Assembly (NCBI GenBank): GCA_050247255.1
Contig: JBFWUM010000001.1
Span: 124,001-188,000, forward strand
Reading direction: 5' to 3'
Source of the DNA: JBFWUM01 sp050247255
GTDB lineage: Bacteria > Acidobacteriota > Vicinamibacteria > Vicinamibacterales > UBA2999
Length of the DNA stretch: 64,000 nt
Both the position numbers and the translations under genes were made by a program. This document shows, in pieces, positions 50,037 through 57,213 of this stretch. Under the pieces are notes generated by a model. It ran no database searches. It was given only the letters and a program-made list of their open reading frames with translations, and had not been told where the DNA came from. Position 1 is the stretch's first letter. Every line of letters starts with the position of its first letter.

Positions 50037-51050
50037 CTACGTCAGGCGAAAAACGATCTGGACGTTCGTGCGGAAGTCGACCGGCCGCCCCCCGGCCTGC
50101 GCCGGCTTGAACCTCATCTGCTCGGCGGCGCGAATCGCCATCTCGTCGAGCCCGTGGCCCAGGCCGCGCACGACGCGGACGACGCGAACGCGGCCCGCCG
50201 CCGAGAACTCCACTTCGAGCGTGACTTCGCCCTCGATGCGCGACTCGCGGGCCTCGGCCGAGTACTCGGGCGTCGGCTTGAACGTCACCTCGACCGGCGT
50301 GACCACTCCATCGCGCCGTGCCTCGGCGCGTGCGGCGGCGGGTGGTGGTTCAGGCGCTGCGAACCCCGTGGGTTGGACTGCCGCGCGGCGGCGGGCTGGC
50401 GCAGGGGCGGCGGCCGACGCCGCGCCGAATCCCGTGTTCGTCACTTCGCGCCCAGGCCGCGCAGCAGCATTGGTCGGTTGCTGGCTGTCGAACCCGGAGG
50501 CGACGACGGCGGTGGCGCGGTCGGTCCCCGGACGCGGGTCCGTGTTGCTGCTGGCTTCGAAGGCGCCGACCTCGGTGGCGCGCATGCGTACTTCCGGCGC
50601 GACGGCGTCCTGCCGATCGAATCCGGTCTGCTGCACCTGCCGCGGCTCCACACGCGGAGCGGCTGTTCGCACCGGTGCCTCGAACGCGCCCACACGAACT
50701 TCGGGCCGTGGCGCCGGCGGCGGCGGTGGGGGAGGTTCGGGCCTCGGTGCTTCCGGCGCGGGCAGTTCGACGACCGGCTCCGGCTCCAGTGTCGGCTGGG
50801 GCTCCGGTTCGGGTTCAGGTTCGGGCGGCGGCGTGTTGCGCAGCGCCTCGATCGGATCGAGCGGAACCGGGGGGACCGCGACGCGCAGAAAGGTGAGTGT
50901 TTGTTCGAGCCGCACCGCGGGCCTGGAGACCTGCAGCATGGCCAGCCAGGTGACGACGCCGGCGATGCCGACGTGCGCCACGAGGCTCAGCAGGGCCGCG
51001 AGCGGCGAGCGCCGCCGCGGCTCCGATTGCTCGAACATCTCGCGCGGCAT
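50037..51050 (-). CDS. TonB-family energy transducer
   Basis: 337 residues. Short cytoplasmic start, one membrane anchor at about 17-42 (PLAALLSLVAHVGIAGVVTW), a Pro/Glu-rich spacer (EPEPEPEPQPTLEPEPV, PRPEPPPPPPPAPRPE) and repeated xVxTGFxxxxxx segments (VQQTGFDRQ, ASGFDSQ, NTGFGAA, QPTGFAAP), then the TonB C-terminal domain (VTFKPTPEYSAEARESRIEG, RVVRVVRGLGHGLDEMAIRA). Transfers proton-motive force from ExbB/ExbD to a receptor, most simply the Oar protein encoded next. No exbB or exbD in the window. TACAAT lies 12 nt before ATG 51050. Confidence 0.9.
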   Translation of the reverse strand: MPREMFEQSEPRRRSPLAALLSLVAHVGIAGVVTWLAMLQVSRPAVRLEQTLTFLRVAVPPVPLDPIEALRNTPPPEPEPEPEPQPTLEPEPVVELPAPEAPRPEPPPPPPPAPRPEVRVGAFEAPVRTAAPRVEPRQVQQTGFDRQDAVAPEVRMRATEVGAFEASSNTDPRPGTDRATAVVASGFDSQQPTNAAARPGREVTNTGFGAASAAAPAPARRRAAVQPTGFAAPEPPPAAARAEARRDGVVTPVEVTFKPTPEYSAEARESRIEGEVTLEVEFSAAGRVRVVRVVRGLGHGLDEMAIRAAEQMRFKPAQAGGRPVDFRTNVQIVFRLT

Positions 51051-51062
51051 GGGACGCCGCTA

Positions 51063-51068
51063 ATTGTA
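51063..51068 (-). promoter_or_regulatory. putative -10 element of tonB
   Basis: TACAAT on the minus strand, 12 nt before ATG 51050; no ribosome-binding site between them. Confidence 0.35.
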
Positions 51069-51114
51069 AGACAGCTCGGCCGTTATCACGGGATCGACGG
51101 CGCCGCCGGCGTTC

Positions 51115-51143
51115 TTGACCGAGGGCAGGGCGACGCGTAATGT
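51115..51143 (+). promoter_or_regulatory. promoter of the toxin-antitoxin operon
   Basis: TTGACC (51115-51120), 17-bp spacer, TAATGT (51138-51143), then 6 nt to ATG 51150. The most complete sigma-70-like promoter in the window, and its geometry again places transcription at the start codon. Confidence 0.6.
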
Positions 51144-51149
51144 AGTCAC

Positions 51150-51461
51150 ATGAGGGACCACACAGAGCCGACCTCGCCGAAGTCGGGGACCACGGCGATC
51201 GGCGTGCGTGAACTCAAGACGCATGCGGCGCGGATTGTGCGCCACGTGCGCGAAGCCCGAGCCTCGTACATCCTGACGCATCGCGGGCAAGCAGTCGGCG
51301 TGATCCTTCCCCTCGGCGCGCCATACGAGACGGCTCCATCGGCTGACGACGCTCACACTGCCGCAGCGTGGGACGCATTCCTTCGGGCTGGTCAGCGCAT
51401 TCAAGGGCGTTTCCGGTCGGATGCCAGCGGCGTTCGGCTGCTCTCCGACATGAGACGGTAG
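51150..51461 (+). CDS. Phd/YefM-type antitoxin
   Basis: 103 residues. TTAIGVRELKTHAARIVRHV, followed by ASYILTHRGQAVGVILPL, is the Phd/YefM DNA-binding and dimerisation fold; the tail (WDAFLRAGQRIQGRFRSD) should wrap the toxin. Expected to repress its own promoter. Stop TAG shares one base with the toxin GTG. No ribosome-binding site; a promoter with TAATGT lies 6 nt before ATG 51150. Confidence 0.88.
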   Translation: MRDHTEPTSPKSGTTAIGVRELKTHAARIVRHVREARASYILTHRGQAVGVILPLGAPYETAPSADDAHTAAAWDAFLRAGQRIQGRFRSDASGVRLLSDMRR

Positions 51462-51964
51462 TGGCCGGCGCGCGACGCCAGCCACGGCGGCCGGAATCAG
51501 CCGCGCCCGAGCAGCGTCGCTACACGATTGACGCGAGTGTGTTCGTCAACGCCTTCAATCCCCATGAAGACGGCCACGAAGAGAGCCTCGCTCTGTTGAC
51601 CATCATCCAGGAGCGCGGTGACCCGGTCATCGTCCCGACCCTGCTGCTGCCGGAGATCGCCGCGGCGGTTGCGCGTGCGAGCGACGACAGCGACGGCGCG
51701 ATTGCCTACGCGCAGGCCGCGAGTGGTCTCCCCAATCTCACCCTTGTATCCGTGACGCCCGCGATGGCGCGACAGGCAGCCGAACTGGCCGCTGCGCACC
51801 GCTTGCGCGGCGCAGACTCCATCTATGTCGCCATCGCTCGCCGCTATGGCACGACGCTGGTGTCCCGGGACGACGAACAACGTCTCCGCGGGTCGGCCAT
51901 CGTGGCGTGTGTGACGCCGGAGGAGGCTGCCGGCGAACACGTTCGCGCGCGACCGCGCCGATAG
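51461..51964 (+). CDS. PIN-domain (VapC-like) ribonuclease toxin
   Basis: 167 residues. A basic, Pro/Arg-rich 20-residue lead, then a PIN domain with acidic residues Asp24 (IDASVFVNAF), Glu65 (LLLPEIAAAV), Asp119 (RGADSIYVAI) and Asp137/138 (LVSRDDEQ). Expected to cleave RNA, often tRNA, when the antitoxin is lost. Pairing with a Phd/YefM antitoxin is one of several known combinations. GTG start coupled to the antitoxin. Confidence 0.9.
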   Translation: MAGARRQPRRPESAAPEQRRYTIDASVFVNAFNPHEDGHEESLALLTIIQERGDPVIVPTLLLPEIAAAVARASDDSDGAIAYAQAASGLPNLTLVSVTPAMARQAAELAAAHRLRGADSIYVAIARRYGTTLVSRDDEQRLRGSAIVACVTPEEAAGEHVRARPRR

Positions 51965-51989
51965 TCCTTCGGGAACTCGCGGGGGCTTG

Positions 51990-52047
51990 GCCCACCTTCG
52001 CCGAAGGCTACGGTGGGCAACCTTCGCCTGATACGAGCGCGAAGGTT
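51990..52047 (-). terminator. paired hairpins downstream of tmRNA
   Basis: Immediately after the tmRNA CCA: AACCTTCGC (52019-52027) / GCGAAGGTT (52039-52047), a perfect 9-bp stem, then GCCCACC (51990-51996) / GGTGGGC (52012-52018) enclosing CCTTCG/CGAAGG. No T-tract. Likely transcript end or processing signal for tmRNA; it also lies just past the toxin stop on the other strand. Confidence 0.45.
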
Positions 52048-52400
52048 GGTGGAGGCGGCGGGAGTTGAACCCGCGTCCGAAAGCACGTCGTCGTGGGACT
52101 CTACATGCGTGTCCGCTTCTGTGTTTTCGTGCCCGGCGTGTGGAAACGGCCAAGTACCGCCAGGCCTTAGCCCCGGAACATCTCGCCGGCACGCGCCGAG
52201 GCGCCACGTGCCAGCCAGCCTGCTTAATGGCGTCTGACCCCCAACCACCAGGCGAGGTCAGGGCAGACGTCACGGCTTAATTAAGCCGCGAGAGCGTACT
52301 GAGTATCCGCAGTTAACGGATGTTCCGTCAGATTAACGAGTTAACGGTGCTCGGCATGCATCCCGCGATCCCGTACCCCCGTCGAAGCCAATTCGCCCCC
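52047..52400 (-). ncRNA. ssrA: transfer-messenger RNA (tmRNA)
   Basis: 354 nt. The 5' end GGGGGCGAATTGGCTTCGAC pairs with the 3' CGCCTCC-A-CCA as the acceptor stem (one G-U pair); GGTTCAACTCCC near the 3' end is the T-arm. The tag frame, 52281-52310 on the minus strand, reads GCG GAT ACT CAG TAC GCT CTC GCG GCT TAA, giving ADTQYALAA. CCA is encoded. Rescues stalled ribosomes with SmpB and marks the product for proteolysis. The single-piece form, not the permuted two-piece form. Pseudoknot helices follow the tag but were not modelled. Confidence 0.97.
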
Positions 52401-52450
52401 GGAGAGGTGGAACGCTGTGCGTGACCGGACGCTCCTCCAGTCACCCCTCC

Positions 52451-52483
52451 ATTGTACGGCCTCGGCGCCGGCGCACCTATAAT
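52451..52483. promoter_or_regulatory. divergent -10 elements for tmRNA and the coiled-coil gene
   Basis: Minus strand TACAAT (52451-52456), about 50 nt before mature tmRNA, implying a leader removed by processing. Plus strand TATAAT (52478-52483), 9 nt before ATG 52493. No -35 hexamers evident. Confidence 0.45.
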
Positions 52484-52492
52484 CCCGTGAAG

Positions 52493-53575
52493 ATGCCGTT
52501 GGACGAGGACCTCCGCCACGCCTTCGACCGCGCCGCGGCCGAGCTGCGCACCCGCTTTGACGCGAGCATTGCCGCGCTGGCGGACGAGCTGTCGCGGCTG
52601 ATGGCCGCTGAGCGCGGGCGGCTCTCGCAGGAGGCCGACCGCCGCGTCGCCGCGGCGCAGCAGCAGGCCGAAGCCCAGGTGAGCGCCTTCCGCCAGCAGG
52701 CGGAATCACAAGTCGAGGAGGTCCGCCGGCAGGCCGAAGCGCAGGTGGCCGACGTGCGGGTTGCCGCCGAACGGCAGGTCGCCGACGTCCGGCGGCAGGC
52801 CGAGTCGCAGGTGGCAGCCCTCAAGGAACAGGCGCGCCGCCAGGTCGAGGAGCTGCGCCACGCCGCTGATACCCAGGTCGCCGATTTGCGCCGCGCACTC
52901 GACGAGATGCGCGTGGCCACGCAGAAACAGATCGAGGAGGTGCGCCGCGCCGCGAATGCCGATGCCGAGGACCTCGTGGTGTCGCAGCTCGCCGCGGCCG
53001 CCGCGGACAACGATCGGCGCACGGAGGAGGCGGTTGCCCAGACCCGCGCCGAGGCCCAGGCCGAGACGAATGCCGCGGCGGCGCGGCTCGTGGAGTCGGT
53101 GCGCGCCCTCGACAACGCGCGCACGCTCGGCGAACTGCTCGACTACCTGGTCGAGTCGGCCGGCCGCGAGGCCGAGCGCGCCGCGGTGTTCGTCACCAAA
53201 GGCGACCGGCTGCAGGGGTGGCGCCTGGTCGGCTTTGGTCCCGACCTGCCGCCGGCGAAGACGATCGATCTGTCACCACGCGAGTTGGAGCCGCCGCCAT
53301 TTGCGCGCACGACCGAGGCCCGCGACTTCGTCACACTGCCGATCCAGGTAGGTGGCGCTCCCGTGGCGGTGCTGTACGCGGATACGACGGCCGCGCGAGG
53401 CGACCTCGTCCGCCTGCGCGCCGTCCTCGAAGTCTGGGCCCGTTACGTCGGCCGGGCGCTCGAGGCGATGACGGCCACCCGGGCCACCGGGCTCATGCTG
53501 CCGCGGCCCATGGCACGGGCTTCGCAAACTCCGCCTGACCCGCCGCACCCAGGAGCGGCCACACGCATTCAATGA
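52493..53575 (+). CDS. hendecad coiled-coil protein with GAF-like C-terminal domain
   Basis: 360 residues. A helical lead (1-57), then at least seven 11-residue repeats at 58-134 of the form QAESQVEEVRR (units QAEAQVADVRV, AAERQVADVRR, QARRQVEELRH and so on), two weaker units to 156, more helix to about 205, and a globular alpha/beta domain at 205-345 (LGELLDYLVESAGREAERAA; FVTLPIQVGGAPVAVLYAD) that resembles a GAF fold. Undecided whether it binds a ligand. No signal peptide or membrane span. Elongated cytoplasmic rod or sensor is inferred. ATG 52493 is 9 nt behind TATAAT. Overlaps the transglycosylase start (ATGA). Confidence 0.8.
   Translation: MPLDEDLRHAFDRAAAELRTRFDASIAALADELSRLMAAERGRLSQEADRRVAAAQQQAEAQVSAFRQQAESQVEEVRRQAEAQVADVRVAAERQVADVRRQAESQVAALKEQARRQVEELRHAADTQVADLRRALDEMRVATQKQIEEVRRAANADAEDLVVSQLAAAAADNDRRTEEAVAQTRAEAQAETNAAAARLVESVRALDNARTLGELLDYLVESAGREAERAAVFVTKGDRLQGWRLVGFGPDLPPAKTIDLSPRELEPPPFARTTEARDFVTLPIQVGGAPVAVLYADTTAARGDLVRLRAVLEVWARYVGRALEAMTATRATGLMLPRPMARASQTPPDPPHPGAATRIQ
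52664..52894 (+). repeat. seven 33-bp coding repeats (hendecads)
   Basis: Codes for residues 58-134 of the coiled-coil protein, seven 11-residue units. At DNA level the units differ mainly at third positions and a few changed residues. The unit is 11 residues, not the 7 of an ordinary coiled coil. Confidence 0.85.
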
Positions 53576-55728
53576 CCCGCCTCCCGGTCCGCTCGCTCAT
53601 CGTCGCCCTCGCCGTCCTCGCGTGCGCGGACGCCGGGACGATGCGCGGGCAGGACCTGGTGGCCACCGACCATCCGCCGCTGCCGGCCACGGCGGCGCAA
53701 TACTGGCTCGTCCCGGATGCCACGATTTCGTCGTCCCAGGAGCCCGAGACTTCAGTCTCGGCCCGCGCCGGCACTGAAGTGCCGGGCTCCGCCGGCACTG
53801 AAGTGCCGGGCTCCAAAGAGCCCGCATCCACCAACGTCCCCGGCTATTCCGAGTACGCGCGCGCGCTGGCCCTGCAGGAGCAGGGGCAGCTGGAGCAGGC
53901 CGACGCCATGCTGACGGCGCTGCTCGAGCGCGGTGGCGAGGGGTACCTGCCGCATGCGGTCACGCGGTCGCTGGCGGAGGTGGCGCTCGCGCGCGGCGAT
54001 GCCAGCCGTGCCCAAAAACTACTCGCAGATCTCTCCGACGAGAAGCTGCTCGATCCCGAAGATGTGTGGCTGCGCCTTGGCACCGCCGCCGAGCAGGCCG
54101 GTGACGTCGCGGCAGCGCTCGCTGCGTACCGCACGGTGTATTACGACTACCCGCTCTCGGAAGAAGCGGTGGATGCGCAAGCGGGCATCGAGCGGCTGGA
54201 GACGCCGTCCCTGCTCGCGCCCGATCGCTTTGCGCGCGAGCTGGCGCGCGCGGAGCGGCTGTTTACCGCCCGGCGCTGGGCGCAGTCGCGCGCCGGCTTC
54301 GAGCCGCTGCAGCGCGCGGCGACGTCGGCCGACGATCGCGAGCTGATCGCGCTGCGGCTGGCGGAAGCCGACTACTACCTCGATCGCCATCGCCAGGCGC
54401 GTGAAGCCCTCCGGCCCTTCCTGGACGGCGCCTCGCGCAAGGCGGAGGCGCGGTTCTTCTTCCTGACGGCCACGCGCGCGCTGGGCGACACGGCGACGTA
54501 CGTCAGGCTGGCTCGCGAGCTGGTCGCGGACTTCCCGGACAGCTCGTGGGCAGAGGAAACGCTCAACAACCTCGCCTCGCACTACATCATCGACGACGAA
54601 GATGCCGCTGCCGATCGCGTGTTCCGCGAGCTGGCGCAGCGCTTTCCCAAGGGTCGGTACGCCGAGCGCGCCGCCTGGCGCATCGGCTGGTGGGCCTACA
54701 AGCAGGAGCAGTGGACGGAGACGGTGCGGATCTTCGACGCGGCCGCCGCCGCGTTTCCGCGCGCCGACATGCGCCCCGCCTGGTTGTACTGGTCGGCGCG
54801 GGCCAGCGATCGCGCCGGCGATCGCGCCACGGCGACCGCCCGCTACCGGTTGGCAGTCACCGACTATCAGAACTCGTACTACGGGCGGCTGGCGGCGCGG
54901 CGCCTCGACGGGCGTGGCGGCCCCGCAGTGGCCTCGGCGCTCCGCACCGCAGCGCCATCGCCCGCCGCATCGCCGCTCGTGCCGACCGAGCCGATCATCC
55001 GTCGGCTCATTGCCGCCGGCAAACATGCCGAAGCGCTCAAGGAAGCGCAGTACGCGCAGATCGTCTGGACCGACTCACCGGCGCTCCAGGCCACGGTCGC
55101 GTGGCTGCGCAACCGCGTTGGGCTCGAGCAGGAGGCGATGGAGCGGTTCCTCAACATCCGCGGCGCCATCACGCAGATGAAGCGCGCCTACCCGCAGTAC
55201 CTCGCTGCGGGTGGCGAACGGCTGCCGCCCGAGGTGCTGCGCGTGATGTTCCCGATGGATCACTGGCCGCTGATTCAGCGCCACGCCGGGCGTCATCAGC
55301 TGGATCCGTACCTGATGGCGTCGCTCATCGCGCAGGAGTCGACCTTTACCGCCGACATCCGCTCGGGCGCGAACGCCTATGGGCTGATGCAACTGCTGCC
55401 GGCGACAGGCCGCTTGTACGCCAGGCGCGTCGGCCTCCGCTACGCCCAGTCGCTGCTGACGCAGCCAGAACCCAACGTGCGCATGGGCATGGCCTTCTAC
55501 AAGGACCTCGTCGATCGCTTCGGCAGCGATCACCTGGCGCTGGCGGCCTACAACGCCGGGCCGCACCGCGTCGCCGCCTGGATACCGGAGCGTCGCGGCA
55601 TGGCGCAGGACGAGTTCATCGACGACATCCCGTTTCCCGAGACGCAGAACTACGTGAAGCGGATCCTCGGGCAGGCCGAAGACTACCGGCGCCTGTATGG
55701 CGGTGGTGGCGTGCTGACGCCCCGCTAG
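53572..55728 (+). CDS. slt: soluble lytic murein transglycosylase
   Basis: 718 residues, periplasmic. Signal peptide MTRLPVRSLIVALAVLACAD; residues 57-84 are a translated palindrome cluster (PETSVSARAGTEVPGS, AGTEVPGS, KEP); about 90-500 is a superhelical TPR-like U-domain (YARALALQEQGQLEQADAML; RFPKGRYAERAAWRIGWWAY); the SLT domain is about 565-710 with catalytic Glu589 in LIAQESTFTADIRSGANAYG, LMQLLPATGR and LAAYNAGPHRV. Cleaves glycan strands to anhydromuropeptides. ATG overlaps the preceding stop (ATGA at 53572-53575). Confidence 0.93.
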   Translation: MTRLPVRSLIVALAVLACADAGTMRGQDLVATDHPPLPATAAQYWLVPDATISSSQEPETSVSARAGTEVPGSAGTEVPGSKEPASTNVPGYSEYARALALQEQGQLEQADAMLTALLERGGEGYLPHAVTRSLAEVALARGDASRAQKLLADLSDEKLLDPEDVWLRLGTAAEQAGDVAAALAAYRTVYYDYPLSEEAVDAQAGIERLETPSLLAPDRFARELARAERLFTARRWAQSRAGFEPLQRAATSADDRELIALRLAEADYYLDRHRQAREALRPFLDGASRKAEARFFFLTATRALGDTATYVRLARELVADFPDSSWAEETLNNLASHYIIDDEDAAADRVFRELAQRFPKGRYAERAAWRIGWWAYKQEQWTETVRIFDAAAAAFPRADMRPAWLYWSARASDRAGDRATATARYRLAVTDYQNSYYGRLAARRLDGRGGPAVASALRTAAPSPAASPLVPTEPIIRRLIAAGKHAEALKEAQYAQIVWTDSPALQATVAWLRNRVGLEQEAMERFLNIRGAITQMKRAYPQYLAAGGERLPPEVLRVMFPMDHWPLIQRHAGRHQLDPYLMASLIAQESTFTADIRSGANAYGLMQLLPATGRLYARRVGLRYAQSLLTQPEPNVRMGMAFYKDLVDRFGSDHLALAAYNAGPHRVAAWIPERRGMAQDEFIDDIPFPETQNYVKRILGQAEDYRRLYGGGGVLTPR
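53744..53809. repeat. three TTCA/TGAA hairpins inside the transglycosylase gene
   Basis: CCGAGACTTCAGTCTCGG (53744-53761), CCGGCACTGAAGTGCCGG at 53768-53785 and again at 53792-53809. Each is a 7-bp perfect stem with a 4-nt loop; TGAA is TTCA read on the other strand. The last two sit in a 24-bp tandem unit (53767-53790, 53791-53814). The frame stays open across the cluster. Confidence 0.9.
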
Positions 55729-56463
55729 ATGGAGGTCCAGCTCGAGCTCACGAGCCGCGTCGAAGACGAGCACTTCTGGTTCCGCGGCTTTCGCGCCTTC
55801 ATCGACCCGCTCGTCCGCGACGCCGCCTCCCGCCGGCCGAATCCGCGGATTCTCGATTGCGGCTGCGGCACCGGTTACAACCTGCAGTGGCTGGCCCGCT
55901 ACGGGAGGCCGTTCGGCTTCGATCTCACGCCGGGCGGGTTAGCGCTGGCCCGCGGCCGCGGACAGCGTGTCGTCCGCGCGTCGATCACGGACATGCCGTT
56001 CGGCGGCGGGACGGCCGACGTGCTCACGTCGTTCGACGTGCTGCAATACGTCGAGGACGATGGGGCGGTGCTGCGGGAGATGGCGCGCGTGCTGGCACCG
56101 GGCGGCGCGCTCATCGTCACTGCGGCGGCGATGGACGCGCTGCGCGGCGGTCATGCGGCCGAATGGCCGGAGGTTCGGCGCTACTCGCGCGCGCGGATTC
56201 GCCGGATCGCGGAAGCGGCAGGCCTGCGCGTCGAGCGCGCGACCTACATGTTCGCGTCGTTGTTTCCGATGATGCTGGCCGTGCGCGCGCTGCGGCGGAA
56301 CGTCGAAGGTGATGCGCCCGGTGACGACTGGGAGATGCAGGTGCCGGCCGCGCCGCTGAACGCAGTGCTGACCGGCATGTTGAAGGCAGAAGCGGCGCTG
56401 ACGCGCCGCCTCCCGATGGCGCCCGCGGGCAGCTCGGTGCTGCTCGTGGCGCTAAAATCGTAG
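55729..56463 (+). CDS. class I SAM-dependent methyltransferase
   Basis: 244 residues. SAM-binding motif I ILDCGCGTGYNLQWL near residues 41-55, motif II FGFDLTPGGLALAR, post-II VRASITDMPFG, and LTSFDVLQYVEDD with REMARVLAPGGALIVTAAAM typical of Methyltransf_11. The lead EDEHFWFRGFRAFIDPLV resembles family members acting on lipids or glycans, but the substrate is unknown. Starts directly after the transglycosylase stop. Its 3' end overlaps the convergent gene by 12 bp. Confidence 0.92.
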   Translation: MEVQLELTSRVEDEHFWFRGFRAFIDPLVRDAASRRPNPRILDCGCGTGYNLQWLARYGRPFGFDLTPGGLALARGRGQRVVRASITDMPFGGGTADVLTSFDVLQYVEDDGAVLREMARVLAPGGALIVTAAAMDALRGGHAAEWPEVRRYSRARIRRIAEAAGLRVERATYMFASLFPMMLAVRALRRNVEGDAPGDDWEMQVPAAPLNAVLTGMLKAEAALTRRLPMAPAGSSVLLVALKS

Positions 56464-57201
56464 GGTCCCGCCGAAGTACGTCCCCTTGAGCTTCAGCACG
56501 CCGGCATCGCCATCGACCAGGTAGTCGACGTCGAGCGAGCGGTAGCCGAACTGCGCCGCCAGGTTCTTCGTGAAATTCAGCTGGCCGTACAGATCGAAGT
56601 CGTAGAACTTGCCGCGGAACTCTTCACGATCCAGCTTCAACGCCGTGAACTCCCCGGTGACCGACAGGTAGTCGCCGAGGTAGCCGCGGGCGATCCCGCC
56701 AATCGTCGGGATCGGCGCCTTGACTTCCTCGAGCGTCGCGCTCCCAGCCGGGCTGAGGATGAACGCCGACACCTTGTTGTATTTCAGCTCCGTCACCAGG
56801 CCGATGAACCCGTAGTTGAATCGGGCGAAGTCCCACTCATACCCCACGCGGTACAGGTCCCACTTGAACTCGTAGTTCACCGGCACGTTCACCGGGTAGG
56901 TGACCCCCTGGAAGGTGACGGTGGTGTCGATCACCTTGCCCGTGTCGTCGTACTTGACCGGGATGTAGGAGAAGCGGAACCGGTGGGCGCCGCCGGCACG
57001 GATGCGGAAGTCGCGGAAGCGTGTCGTCTCGAGCTCGAGCGGCGTCGCGAAATCGACCCCCTCGATGACGATCCCCGGCTCCTTGGGTGACCAGAGGTTC
57101 AGGTTCAGCTCGACGTGGGTGGTTTCCGGCGGAACCTGGGCGAAGGACGACCCGGCTGCACAGAGGACGAGGAGCGCGGTGAGCGCCACGCGAATAGGCA
57201 T
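56452..57201 (-). CDS. outer-membrane beta-barrel-like protein
   Basis: 249 residues. Signal peptide MPIRVALTALLVLCAAGSSF with AQ cleavage; strand-rich body with alternating aromatics (HRFRFSYIPVKYDD, YEFKWDLYRVGYEWDFARFN, LAAQFGYRSLDVDYLVD) and a C-terminal strand LKGTYFGGTLRF with terminal Phe, so outer membrane is likely. Function unknown. ATG 57201 gives the signal peptide; GATAAT lies 6 nt upstream and contains the stop of the gene before it. Confidence 0.8.
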   Translation of the reverse strand: MPIRVALTALLVLCAAGSSFAQVPPETTHVELNLNLWSPKEPGIVIEGVDFATPLELETTRFRDFRIRAGGAHRFRFSYIPVKYDDTGKVIDTTVTFQGVTYPVNVPVNYEFKWDLYRVGYEWDFARFNYGFIGLVTELKYNKVSAFILSPAGSATLEEVKAPIPTIGGIARGYLGDYLSVTGEFTALKLDREEFRGKFYDFDLYGQLNFTKNLAAQFGYRSLDVDYLVDGDAGVLKLKGTYFGGTLRF

Positions 57202-57207
57202 GTCCCG

Positions 57208-57213
57208 ATTATC
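57208..57213 (-). promoter_or_regulatory. putative -10 element of the gene at 57201
   Basis: GATAAT on the minus strand, 6-nt spacer to ATG 57201. The TAA within it is the stop codon of the upstream membrane protein (57209-57211). Confidence 0.45.
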
